From Pezicula radicicola (lineage: Eukaryota > Ascomycota > Leotiomycetes > Helotiales > Dermateaceae), in the NCBI GenBank assembly GCA_003008705.1, contig PDUO01000061.1, forward strand, positions 1 through 64,000: 64,000 nt of DNA. The letters are read 5' to 3'. Both the position numbers and the translations under genes were made by a program. Under the pieces are notes generated by a model that was not told the DNA's origin, did no database searches, and saw only the letters and a list, made by a program, of their open reading frames with translations. How positions within the stretch are numbered: the first letter of the stretch is position 1; each line of letters starts with the position of its first letter. Shown here one piece after another: positions 44,996 to 57,048 of this stretch.

Positions 44996-47687
44996 ATATC
45001 TTAAACTATTAAATATTATTATCTATAATACTAGTAAGAACTTTATAAGCTAGGAATTTAGATAATATATAATTATAATAAATATAGATATAAAAGAAAT
45101 ACTTATAAAAGTATATAACTCTATTAGTATAATTAAGAGATATTATAGTTTAATTAAATATACTTATTAGATTATTTTCTTTAAATTATCTAATCTTAAT
45201 AAGATAATAGTACTATAGATAGTATTTAAAGTAATTAATAATTCTATAAGTTTAGATAAACTAGTTTTAATACTTCTAGTCTTTAGAGTCTATCTATAAA
45301 TATTAAAATTAAATATACCCTTCTTTATTATTACTTAGTATATAATAGTAATTAAGAAGACTATAAGTAAAGTCTAAAAGCTCTAAGTAGAAAAATAAGT
45401 AATAAATATATTAAATATATATAATAAGTTATAGATAACTACTATTTATAATCTATTATTAAACTTATTTATTATAATTTAAAGAGAAAGGAATATAAAT
45501 TAAACTAGAAGTTAAAAAGAGTTATATATATTATTTACTATTAAAAGAGAAATATATATACTCTAGTTACTATATAAACTAATACTATTTTAATTAATAA
45601 TAGTAAAGTCTTATTATTAATTAGAAGAACTTTAAATTATCTTTAAAGAAATACTTTTAATTAGTAGAAATACCTTAGATAAAATACCTTTAATTAATAA
45701 AAATACTTTAAACTAAAATATCTTAAAAGAAAATATTTTAAAAGAAAATATCTTAAAAGAAAATATCTCTAATAGAAATAATTTAAATAAAAATAACTTA
45801 AATAAAATTATATAAAATAAAATTACTTTAATAGTATAACTAAATAATTTAAATCTATTTAATTTATCTAATAGAGGAAATTAAAAATAACTATTATAAT
45901 AAAACTATAGTTACTTATAAAAGTATTTATTATTAATAGTTATAGTAAATATTTCTATCTTTATTTAAAATAATAATAACCTATAAGAGTTTTAATTTAT
46001 AATATTATAAAAAAAAGAGATTATTAAACTTTTAGAAAAAGGAGTCTTTAAGATTATTAAACTAAAGAATATTTCTCTAAATATATATCTTTTTAACTTT
46101 TATTTTATTAATAAAGTTAAATATCTAGGTACTCTTTAAGTATTTAAGAAATTATACTTAGTTATTTAAATATATAATAATATAAAGAAATAGTTTATTT
46201 TAATAAAATTACTAATAATATAATAAATTAACTAATAAATACTTTTATACCTTATAGCTTTTCTAAGAAATAAATATACTTATTTATACTTATATAATAT
46301 CTTATAAGTTTATATATAAGTAATAACTATACTAGTTTATAAGTTCTATATATATTTATTATTAAAGTTATAAATTAAACTTAGACTTACTAAGGATTAT
46401 ATTCTAAAAGTTATAAGACTATTATATAAAGTTCTAGAAGTTAAGAACTACTAGTATAAAATATACTACTTTTATTATATTACTAAAATAAATATAGAAT
46501 AGTCTTTATATAACTTATATCTACTTTATAGTATTTTTATACTACTAGTTAGAATTATTAACTTATAAACTAATAATATATTATTTCTAAAGAATAAAGA
46601 GTTTACTATATTAAAGAAAGAAGAACTTTATAAAGTTAAATTCTTAACTAAAGAATATAAAGAACTAATCTTAAATAATCTTTTTAAATTTAATAATAGA
46701 ACTATTTATATAATACTAGATAGAATTACTCTTATATAATAATACTAGTACTAGAATCTTAGTATTATTAAAGTTATTAAACCTATTATATTAATAAGCT
46801 TTAGAAGTATAATATACTAGACTCTAATATTTAAAGATTAATATATAGTCTAGAGAGCTTATAGTATTTATATTACCTTTATATATTAACTAAAAGTTAT
46901 TTTTAATTTATTATTTATTATCTAGATATTTAACTCTAAGGAAACTAATATAAAAATCTTAAACTAATATTTATAATAATAGATTAATAACTTAACTAAA
47001 GGTTTTAAATTTATAAAACTTAATTTAAAATCTTTATAATTAATTACTTTTATAAATACTTCTTTTATAAACTTAGTAGATTTATTATTATAAATTAAAT
47101 ATATTATTATATTTATAAATACTACTAGTAAAGTAAATATTCTTTACTAATTATTAACTAAGTATAAAAGAATTATAAAAAGTATTCTAGTAATAAAGTT
47201 ATATAAACTAGTATATAAGTTTAATATTATAGTTATTATTAAGTTAATCTTTAATAAAGTACTATTAATAATAATTCTATTAATTATATATATAAACTTT
47301 AAATTACTTTATAATTATCTAGTTAAGCTTAGTACTATATAAAAGAAATATTTAATAATTAATATTATATATTTATACTAAGTATATAAGAGAAGAGAGA
47401 TAGTAGAGATTAAATAGATTATTAGTAAAACTAACTCTATTAATATTATAATAAAAAGTAAGATCTATAATACTCTTAAGTACTTTATTAATATAAATTA
47501 AATAAACTTAAAAGAAATTAAATAAATTAAATAAAATAATAAGAATAAGAATATAAAGAAAGAATAAAAAGAAGACTAATAAATAAAGATATAAAATAGA
47601 GAGTAAACTAGTAAACTAATATTAATATTAGTTTTAATCTATAATTAAATATAATCTACTAAGTTAATAATTTTAAAATTAACTTAG

Positions 47688-47988
47688 TATTATAATATTA
47701 ATATCTAGTATTTTATTTATTAATTATTTTATATATTAAACTATACTATCTTAGTTAATTAAAAACTAGTAACTTATACTAAAACTAAGTCTATTTAGAA
47801 TTAGTTTAAATAGTCTATTCTAATTATAAGAACTACTCTCTTAGTTATTAACTATTAATAATTTAATTAAATCTAATATTAATAAACTTATATATATTTA
47901 AACTAAGTAAAAACTACTAGTAGAAAATAATAGATTAGTTAATAAGGATTAATAACTCTATATACTAGTATAATTAATTATACTAATA
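47688..47988 (+). repeat. Copia element 2, right LTR
   Basis: Partner of 42019-42319. Most differences are transitions, with a few indels and other changes around 47910-47930 (AAACTAAGTAAAAACTACTAGTAG). Confidence 0.85.
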
Positions 47989-49198
47989 TAAACTTAATAA
48001 TAAATAAGAAAAGATAAAAAATATATAAGTTTTAATTTATAAAAAAAATTACTTTTATAAGCCTATATATAGTATAGTTACTAAATATAATATACTTATT
48101 ATAGAATAGTTTTATATTACTAATACTATCTAAGCTTTACTAGCGGCTGCTTTCTTAATACTATTAGAGTAAAGTTTAATACTTACTAAGCTAAAACCCC
48201 TATACCGCCGCGTCTACCCACGCAGGACTTTACAGGCTTAGACCCTGTATTATTAATACTTTTCACCGCCTCCTCTATACTACTAAGTTATATCTAAAGT
48301 ATATATTGTATATAATAACTATTATAGCGCTTCTAGTGGTGAGTTATATCCTTAGTGTTTACGAAGTAGTGAACCTCAGATTCCCTACGATAGACGCAAA
48401 GAATCCTAAATACTAGTATATCTATTGAGCTTCGAACTAGTGGAAATTGCATATGCATAAAATGAGTGAATTGTGAGTACTGGCCGTCTAGAAGAGAGGC
48501 CGACTAGTAGGTTTTATATACAGAGTGGGAGGCATCGTAAACGGCCCGAATGCTATACAAAATAGGCTATTTTGGATGCATGAGGCTTGCGTGGCTTGCT
48601 TTGCGCATACAAGACAATTCCATACCATGCGAGAGACAAAATGAAGATATATTCGGTGCCATGGTTTCAATATCTGAAACACGTGATCTCCGGGAAACAA
48701 TATCTTAGAACGTTTCTGCCTTGCGAGTTTTGTTCAGACTACGTATTGTCGCAAAGTACTAGCCGTTTTAATAAATTTTACGTTCTATAGTAGAATTGAA
48801 AGTTAATCTCAATCGCTTCTACTATATAAGACTTGTAGTAGCTTCACGTGCCTTAGTATTTATTCTAGGCAAAGTCACAGTGGGAGTAGCCCCGCAAGTT
48901 AATTGCTCATTATCTAGAAGATAACATAGAATTCTTCTCATTAGCCTGTATAAGGTTGGGATAAGGTATGCACATGTGCCCTTATAAGCATTTTCTATAG
49001 GGGCCTAGGCAACCGTGCTCTGCCTATTAAACTTAGTCGCTTGCAATGAAAGTTTGCGCTTAAGCATTTGTTCTATCTTGGCCGAGATTTCTGCTGTATT
49101 GTCTGTATCCTTGTAGATTATTGACTCAGTTGTAGTGATGCATATGAAGAAGCAACGTCCCCACTTGTTGTAAGTCCGATTTCCGCAAAATAATACAC
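47989..49198. other. Transition from AT block to normal DNA, no gene
   Basis: Partly RIPped to about 48350, with GC islands such as CCGCCGCGTCTACCCACGC at about 48210. Beyond that composition is ordinary, with only short frames that I cannot assign. Confidence 0.5.
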
Positions 49199-50437
49199 AT
49201 GGTGGACCAAGTATCCTTTCTAGATGCCCGGCTTTCAAGCTTCGCTGCTGGATTTGCTATAGGGTTTGGATTATGGACTGTTACGAACGCGGTACGGCAG
49301 ACAAAGCACTGCAGAAACCCAAGTCGCAATGTCTTTGTCTATATGGTCTGGGGAGAGATCGCGGCCAACCTCTTTATGGGAATCTTATCGTGGCTTGCGA
49401 TTAATAAAATCATTTCTCAATCGTAAGTCTTCTGTCTTGCTCCTGATCGGACGTCGCTAATTCCTTCCTAGGCTCCTTTTCTTCATGTTTTTAACTAGCT
49501 TTTGGGTAGTTGAGATTCAGTTTTACTTTCAGATCCTTATCAATCGTTGCGGCATTGTAGCGATTAATCAAAGATTTATTAAGAAGTTGAAGGTCGATAC
49601 TATCTCCCTCTAATAATATTCTTTTGCGCTAATTACTATCTACTTAGATTGGGACGGCGGTTTTAATAACCCTTATTAATATTTCAGGTACAACTATACC
49701 TTTCTAAATATCCTGCGGCGCTTCAGCTCATATAAGGGCAGTCTACATTATCTGGATACCAGCATGCCTAGAACCACCTCCAATTCCAATGTAAGCACAC
49801 TTTCCTATTCTCCCTACATCCTGGCCAATCGCTGACACGCATCATAGCTTCGTTGTGATCAACAAATATTGGGACCGCACGTGGAAAGGCATTCTTCTCT
49901 TGGTCGATATGGCGTTGAACTGGTACTTTCTGTCTGTCGTCCAACAACGCCTTATCAATTATCACGGCCTCCTCAAATACAAACCCCTTGTCCGCTGGAA
50001 TGCTTGCCTAATGGTAGTTTCTGTACTCATGGATGTATGCACTCCACACTTCCCGCCCCCCTAAGTTCTTCGCTGACACCATCTTAGGTTCTGCTTATAG
50101 GCTTAGAGTCTCTATCTCTTGAAAATGGCTCTATCGTCTTCGACGCCTTCTACCCTATCATCTACGTACATCTTCCCTTTTCTCTGTCTCCGTTCCAATC
50201 CACTACATGATACTAACATGATATATTATCCCGCAGCTCGTTAAACTCCATATCGAGCTCTCAATGGCTGCGCTCATCATTAAAGTAACCAAAGGAGGTC
50301 AAGAACATAGCAACTATGAGTTTCACAGCAGTTACAGCGCCAACTCCTGGCCACACGACAAAGCAAACCCGATCCCGCTACAATCGCACCCGTTTTCCTG
50401 CGCTCCGGAAACAACTCCCTCTCTTTTGGTGGCTTAG
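49199..50437 (+). CDS. Seven-helix fungal integral membrane protein, intact
   Basis: A multi-exon gene starting MVDQVSFLDARLSS (ATG 49199-49201) and ending TPSLLVA at TAG 50435-50437. Exons join cleanly: SQ-S|LLFFMFL (GTAAGTC...CCTAG), INIS|VYIIWIPACLE, a junction before FVVINKYWDRTWK, SVLMD|VLLIGLESLSLENG and PIIY|LVKLHIELSMAA. Seven hydrophobic segments follow in order: FAAGFAIGFGLWTV, VWGEIAANLFMGILSWLAI, FFMFLTSFWVVEIQFYFQIL, TAVLITLINISVYIIWIPA, ILLLVDMALNWYFLSVVQ, CLMVVSVLMDVLLIGL and LVKLHIELSMAALI. This layout, with a WDR.EK/LVD...LNWYF core, is a lineage-specific fungal membrane family of unknown function often annotated only as integral membrane protein. I cannot name a ligand. No break was found; one intron in the 49610-49660 region is inferred. 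Confidence 0.78.
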
Positions 50438-50932
50438 ATTTAGGATCCGATAAACTTGCTACCTTGATACCATAACAAGGAACTTGATGTGGAAGCTATA
50501 GTTAATATTGTTGTCATTAGGGAAGGGGATTCTTCAGCTACGGGGAGAAACTTGCAGCGTGCGAGAAGCAAAAACAAGAGCCCTGCATGTTGGGACGTGA
50601 TCTGTGATAGGTGACATTCTCAAGCTGGCTGTAGAGATCGGCTATTCAGACTCTCGCCAGATGCATCCTTCGTGCAAGCGCCGTGATTTCTCAAGCTGGA
50701 TGGCCAGACGCACGTCCGAACTCTAAGACAGAAGAGATTGTGTGAGATAGAGTCGCCGTTCTTTGTGAATTTAATGACTTCTTTCTTTTTCCTTTTCCCC
50801 CTCGGCGCATGACTGTCCTACGAAAGCGCCGAGTATAGAAAGTCTCCAGTCTTGCGCCAAGGTCCACTTTTCACTGTCCTTGACTGGTGTAGAACCCGCT
50901 AGACCACCCTTCCATGTCCTCGAAGATATTCA
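50438..50932. other. Intergenic between convergent genes
   Basis: Shared 3' region of the membrane protein and the regulator. No features found. Confidence 0.5.
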
Positions 50933-53421
50933 TCATCCCGTCAAAAAGCGAATAATTGTAGTCAGGTGAAAGTCCCTGCGATATATCAGTGGAGGACCAT
51001 AAGCGTGGGGTGGCGTCAAGCTGAATCGATCACGTACCCGGGATTGAAGCGCTTGAGGAGTCTTGTTCATGGTCGAGGCCGAAACACGAGGATCGAACAT
51101 GGCCTCCCGGACAACGTTGAGATGGGCCGTGAGAATTTCGGCTGATCTCTTTGCCACCACCGACTCGTCCGTGGCCTCAAGGACATTCACCGCCATGTCC
51201 ACCGAATCGAGCATAGAATCTCTTTGTGGCAGAGCGGTTGGGGTATTCACGAGCAGAAGGAGAAGCGTTCCCGCGAACATAACGTAGGTCGTGTTCCACC
51301 ACCTGCAATAGACTATATCAGCGCTTATTACAACATTGTAGGGAAGGATGGATGCGGATGCATTATATTACCAGGAGCGGAAATATGTCTGAGTCCTGTA
51401 CACGTCGTAAACGGTTTGGATAGTTGCCTGTGCCAACTCGATGCACTTCAAAATTCCATGCTTGACTCCGATGGGAGACCTAGAGCCGTTCCTAACAGAG
51501 TACATTAGAAACGGGCGAAACAAGAGCATCCTCACATTGTGGTATCCTTTGGATAACTTGTCAGCTTCACAAGCAAAATAAGCGTCTTCTTGAGCTTACG
51601 GATGGTGAGGACGAGTCTATGCCTTCTTGACCAATTCGGTTCCTTGAGCTTCCCTATGGATGCACCGGCCTGAGATAGACACGGCCGAATATTATCAGGC
51701 AAGATAGAAACCCACAAATTCATTTCTTGCTCGATTGCAAACGCATTTTCATATTTTCCTTGCAAACTTTGAGGGGAATGGTAGACGTCAACCACCAGTT
51801 TGCGCACGATGCGGCAAAATTCAATCATGGACGGAATGATAGCTACTTCGGAAGAATCCATTGGGGGCAAGCGCCTGTTATGATATGTATCTAGACCTAG
51901 TGTATCTGGTCGCCCAAGAGAAAGGCTCACCAGGCTTGTGATCCCTTAGCTCTGCGTGATGTAATTGACGGATAACTCACATATCCATAGAAAACAGACC
52001 CCTAAGCCGGAAATTAGCGTTAGCAATAAACCCTTCAGAAAGAGTGTCCCATACCACCAAGTTCTAGAGATGGCCTTCGCCTGCTTCTCAGGCTGATTGG
52101 GTGTTTCACGGTTGAAGCCCGCCGACAAACAAGTTCGAACGGCTTGTCCTATATACATGTATGCCACTTTTCCGCCTTGGTCAGTAAAATTCTGTCAAAC
52201 CTACTAACATCGGCGCCTACTGTGTGGATTCAATTCATTTTGGCAGACTTTCGCCTATCTCCTTCGTAAGCCAGGTCTTCCTGCCACCATTAGGGCCCAC
52301 GGACCATCAGCAGGAGACACCGAACAGTGTCTAGCTCGTTGGAAAACTGTCGCATATTTAAATATCTCTGGGCCTCACTGAAGAGTTTGCGACTCCACTC
52401 AAACCGACCCATGCCGTCCAACGAGTCCTCATCCCAGGCACGGACCAGGGCACCCAAGGATAGAACGCTAAAATACAGAGCCATGAAACTGATATCCTCC
52501 ATGGAGGTATTATCTCTCCAAAGACTTTGGGCGCGTGAATAAAACTCCTCCTTATCGAGGATAGGCGTCATAACATGGAGAGTTTCAAAGTATCCCTGGA
52601 TGAAAATATGTGCTTGACGGGAGTAGGTTTGTTCCTCCTTTTGTAACTGTTCATCACGGCGCGGTGTGACTGATACCTCGCTGGTAAAGGCAGGATTGTG
52701 GAGAGCGGAAATGAACGAAGTGTTGCGTTTCGTACCACTAGCCGCGGTGCCTTGAAGAGACCAAACGGGTCCGCGGTGAGAGCGCTTGTCGAGGCAGCGT
52801 AGAAAAGCTACCGACGACGTGCTTCTATGAAATTCAATGCCTTTGGTGTAGTCGTTTACCTCGCTCCCTTCGCCTTCCATCGATTCGTCTGGGTCAATTG
52901 CAGCACTAACCGGCGTACTGAGCGCTTCGGGATGCGCAGTATCGCCGGATGGTTCCGATCTTTGGACCATGTCTGGCGCTGCTTGTGTTCGCACCGTGTC
53001 CATATCAAAGCCGACGCGAGAACCGCCATTACTACTCGTAAGGGCCGTTGAATCGCTGACAGATGGGTTGACCCGAGCTCTCAGCTCAACACATTTTTGA
53101 AGTTCACGAACATAGCTAGAGAGCAGTATTAGCCCTAATATGTCCCCTATAGACAACGGTGCGAACCTCGCGTCACATACTCCTCCATCGATCCGGATGA
53201 TTTGACCATCGGAATAGATACAGTCCAAGGCGTGCTCTAGACATATTTACATAGTTCATTGATTCCAGATGTCATCATACTTTTGCAGTGGCAGCAAGGT
53301 GTCATCTCATCGCAGTGGTACTTCTTAAGCCTGCATCTGTCGCAGGCCCTTGCGGCCCTTGGTCGATTCGGCTTTCTGCTACTTACTCGTACTGGTTGAG
53401 AAATGGAGACGACATTTCCAT
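50933..53421 (-). CDS. Zn(II)2Cys6 transcription factor, start uncertain
   Basis: Fungal-specific regulator. The zinc cluster reads ACDRCRLKKYHCDEMTPCCH then CKK, an intron (GTATGATG...TGTCTAG, about 53232-53275) and HALDCIYSDGQ, giving all six cysteines. A coiled SYVRELQKCVELRARV stretch follows, then an acidic/Ser linker. The fungal_trans middle-homology region covers QGYFETLHVMTPILDKEEFY, SLGALVRAWDED, YMYIGQAVRTCLSAGFNRE, TWWYG, SLGRPDTLGLD and, after another intron, RMLLFRPFL, ending IRFLTG at 50933. Two doubts remain. The zinc-cluster frame has no ATG before an upstream TAA; the nearest ATG (53421) is in another frame and stops after 12 codons. The joins at 52170-52290 and 51950-52030 are not clean. 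It may be mildly damaged. Such proteins usually control a neighbouring cluster, but no promoter motif shows targets here. Confidence 0.75.
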
Positions 53422-54544
53422 GTTAATTCTTAACGTACAGTATCGACATGACGTGAACGACGAATGTCACTCTGGGGAAGGCACTAGTACAGCGTGCGTA
53501 ACGTAAGCAATATCGCCTTTGGGAATTGGGATGCGAGGTGATGGACGCTAAATCTGCGGGGTCTATGGCCCATGTGCTTAGGCTTGGAAATACCGATTAC
53601 CCAAATCGTGGGAGGTATCCCGACGACCATCGTATATTGGCCAACGCTTGGGCTATAGGGACGTGCAATAAAGTATCGATTAAACAGAGCAATTCTAGCC
53701 ACTAAACTTCCTGTATTTGCCTCTGAGACGCGTTAAGCGATTATAGACGAGAAGAGTGTCTAATCCTTGCCTCCATGGCCAATATATACGAGGGTCGGGA
53801 TACCCGAAGGAGCGAATAGTTTGACTCCCTCCACATCAGGGTGCTAAATGGAATGGAATTCTTGGAGTCATCCCGAGTCATTCTGCCAAGACTTGAAATG
53901 GAATAGGAATACCCGGGTGTTGGATTTGGAATGGGAATAGGAAATTGGGGGCCCGGCTATTCCGAGTCATTCGGAATATTCTGAGCTATTCCTAATTATT
54001 GGGACTAGTGTAATCGAATTGATATGAGCGATATTAAATTTTGTTAATACTTCGTACTTCGTAGTCAAGTCGGAAGTTAATATAATTTTCGAGCTGTTAC
54101 ATTGTGGTGATAATACGATAGACCTAACTGAGCTGGAGCTGATAGACGTATTAAGCGGACATCGCAATGGATAGAACTACCTTTCTCTCTCATGTAGATA
54201 GAGCTTAGCTTTTTCAAGTAGGAGTCTCCTCTACTATTTGAGTACTTGTCTTCAGCGCCGCGTAGAGGTGCCTGCCTATCGCTGATGTGGACATATAGTA
54301 ATTTTACCGATAATCTATCTACTGCCATGTTGCTCTTTCTCATCGGCGAAAAGACCAAGGAGAAGTCGGTTTATCCGACACTAGTAATAGTCAGGATTGA
54401 ACTTTCAAGTAACGCCCTTGGGATTTTATACTACGTACCGTCAAAAATAGGGCTTATTGTGACTGAAAACTAGGGATTAGCTCTGCAGGGTACAATACTT
54501 AACCCATGTACCTCCGTGGAAAGGTATATTATAGACTAATTGTT
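53422..54544. other. Intergenic; GGAATGG-rich stretch
   Basis: At 53845-54005 short GGAATGG, GGAATAGG and GAGTCATTC motifs recur in both orientations, suggesting an old small repeat. No coding region seen. Confidence 0.45.
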
Positions 54545-55852
54545 CTATGAATTGTCCAAGGGGCTAGTTCCCTTGTACGAAGGCAGCGAACTATGAGCCG
54601 TACTTTTCCCCGTAGAATCTTCTATAGGTCTAGTATACTTTTGTAGATTTGGAAAGCATTTAACCCAAAAGGGTTTAGATGCTGGAAGTGATGCAGCAAT
54701 TATTAAGATTGCTATTTCCACATAAGAGCAAATCCCCATCCCGTAAGAATCCCCTAAGTTGATTGTTAGTGGGTCGTACGTATATAAAACACACCAAGAC
54801 TAAATCAAAGCGACTTACAAAATGGGTCGTCGCCTTTAAATAATAAAACGCAAGATCTAGTAAAGCGGACTATAGAAGCAACAGAAGCGCTGCGGGGAAG
54901 ATTCTTAGCCATTTTAAATTCAATCTCAAATAGGGACCTCATTTTGATACTAACAATATACTAAAGGAGAATAAAAAGATTAAGGAGAGTTTCTCCCGAA
55001 CGGGGAGTGAAAGGTCTGTAGACGAAATTCGTATTAGTAACAGGGTAGAAAGCGCAGGATTTACTTACTCCAAAACTCTCGCAGAGGTAATACCACTATA
55101 ATTACATCTGTTATAAGGCCGAGTAGCGTAAGTGTGAATCCTAGCGAAACTCTGTTTACGCAGTTGCTATGCTTTTCTCCTATTATTACTGTTATGTCCC
55201 AAGCAGCTTCTACAGGTGTACATTCAAAAATAAGAGCCACCACAGCGGAAATGGCCTGCAGGATTACGAAAGCTACAGTGAGCCAAATAAATATCCGTAA
55301 TCGTGGCGAGACAAATATTCGAAGGAAAAAGCTAAGAACCGAGAGTTTAGAAAAAGTAAGGCAGAGGTGATACAAGATTTGCCCGATCCAGATCATCTGG
55401 GAATGGTTTATTAGTATAGTAAAAGGAGTATTAGGCAAGATTGAACAATACCAGGAATATTAAAGATAAATTATCAGGTAGAATATCCCAGATATGTCTA
55501 GTGCCGCCGAGGCTGATAACTAAGTCCAAGAGTTAGACCAAGTAAATAGTAAGCTAAAAGGCTCAATTCTTAATAGTTCTCGTACTTACAATAACAATTT
55601 ACACCGAACCCCGCGCACATCAAAACCTATCATCATGAATACCTCTTAGTAAAGCTTTTAATACTAGATGTGATGTCCCTAATAGATTGAAATATTACCA
55701 AGGCTAGAAGAATCATCCAATCATCTCTCCCAACGAATTTGACTATGGAGACCCTCGCATAGATCCTTATTAGGACAAAGATAGTTGTAATGCCGATTAA
55801 TATACTATTATAGGTATAAGTCTGAGTTGCTCGGTTGTCGGGGTTCTGACAT
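54545..55852 (-). CDS. Fungal rhodopsin-domain membrane protein, N-terminus unclear
   Basis: Member of the fungal integral membrane family (Rhodopsin_fungi, PTH11-related) with about seven helices and unknown ligand. Exons in order: NRATQTYTYNSILIGITTIF, IYARVSIVKFVGRDDWMILL; RHIWDILPDNLSL; QILYHLCLTFSKLSVLSFF, LRIFVSPRLRIFIWLTVAFV, IFECTPVEAAWD, NCVNRVSLGFTLTLLGLITD, VIIVVLPLREF; LSLPVREKLSLIFLFSFSIL; SVASIVRF; SYVEIAILIIAASLPASKP; ending SPLDNS at 54545. These match the family's HIWD, ECTP.AAWD, C.N and W/SYVE...ACLP landmarks in the right order. The ATG at 55850-55852 is not in frame with exon 1, so the true start may lie upstream or be lost. One exon joint (55560-55600) is weak. AT content is higher than in neighbours. 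I leave it as a possible gene rather than a proven pseudogene. Confidence 0.65.
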
Positions 55853-57048
55853 GGTTAGGACGTGTTAAGATTCTTTTTACGCAGTGAAAGAAATACCACA
55901 TAATTCGGTACCGGATAGCTCATCGTGCCAATATAGTACGTAGTCTTGTTAGGTCCTTAAGGAATTTTAGACCTTGAGCGAGAGTTACGAATCAACTCCT
56001 TTATTCTTAAAATTGAGTGTTTGTTAAATTTTCGAATTACAGTCGTGTAGCTTTTTTGTGTTGATACTACCTAAATATAAGTGAAAAAGAAGCCATAGTC
56101 ACAAGTACTTATAAAAGTGGAATATTTCGTCTGTAAAAACGTTTACAGCTTAAGGGCAGCGCGCAGAATATAGTATAGTGGTTTGATCTAAGTAAACAAT
56201 AGGCAAAAAGGAGTACGATAAATTGAATATCTAATCAATTCTTTAATTGCATTTCTATTCCCTAAGCAGATGAAAACAGCTAGTACTTGTACATACAAGG
56301 CTAGATGCCGCTTTTCTCTACTTAGTTCCTTTCTCTAAAGAGTTGTATTAAGTGCTTATCCTGAAAGTGAGTTTAATAGCTTACATGTTAGTTTTTGCCA
56401 CATTTTGCCATGTATCACGTGAAAGTCATTCGGCTACTTGTGCGCCAAACAGTATCATTACATTGATAGTGTTCTATAGACGAGATATATCGTAAGATAC
56501 TTTTTAGGGATAGAAACTATTGGAGACGGATGACATTTGGGATTATTTGAAATGACTTGTAGTTATATCAATTTAAGGGTTTAAAAGTTGTAGTTAACAA
56601 AATCCGGTGGGTTTTGGCTGGGTTTAGCTAAAGGTTTGCTTAGTAAGCCCTTCTATTTTAGCGCAAATACTTCTGCACGCGGCCGAGAAGATGTGTTAGC
56701 AGTGTTGGAATCAAGATAGCGGAAGCAATATAACCAATAGAATCGATGGAAATCGATATAATATTGATAGGTTGATTAAGTGTCTAGTTGTATGATTTAG
56801 CCCACCAGGTGCCAATATATGCCTCAGGCTCATATTAGTAAAGCAGTATTTCCAACAAGCAGAAAAGTAATCTCGACCACTGGCCTGTCGCTTCTTATTT
56901 CCAAAATCAACCTAACTCGCCTTTCACCTTCACTCTAGTATTAATGTTCCCAGCGATACGTCTACCTGTCTGGATTCGTTTCCATCGAATTGCTCGCTAC
57001 CACTCCTTATGCTCCCGTCGCTCCTTCAGTGTCTCTTTATATGTTCGC
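55853..57048. other. Intergenic, no gene seen
   Basis: Moderately AT-rich, with short frames only. No repeats or RNA genes recognised. Confidence 0.55.

Larger units (their letters stand above)
42019..47988 (+). mobile_element. Second RIPped Ty1/Copia LTR retrotransposon
   Basis: About 6 kb with LTRs of about 300 bp. RIP-saturated, no intact frame. Plus-strand decayed translation at about 46390-46540 keeps a Copia reverse-transcriptase pattern (IRLLYKVLEVKNYQYKIYYF, LYNLYLLYS). At about 47030-47540 it keeps an RNase H tail (FKLLYNYLVKLSTIQKKYL, KSKIYNTLKYFININ) parallel to that in element 1. A zinc-knuckle-like string (YYNYNKYSIN) lies at about 43860-43890. The order knuckle, RT, RNase H, right LTR fits Copia in plus orientation. 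The LTRs are longer than and unlike those of element 1, so this is a different family. It contains an N at 43353 and a 15-N gap. Confidence 0.85.

Noticed and set aside
24154..48100. AT-rich blocks as centromere or mitochondrial insertion
   Set aside because: Paired LTRs and decayed Copia RNase H/RT translations explain both blocks. No mitochondrial genes are readable.
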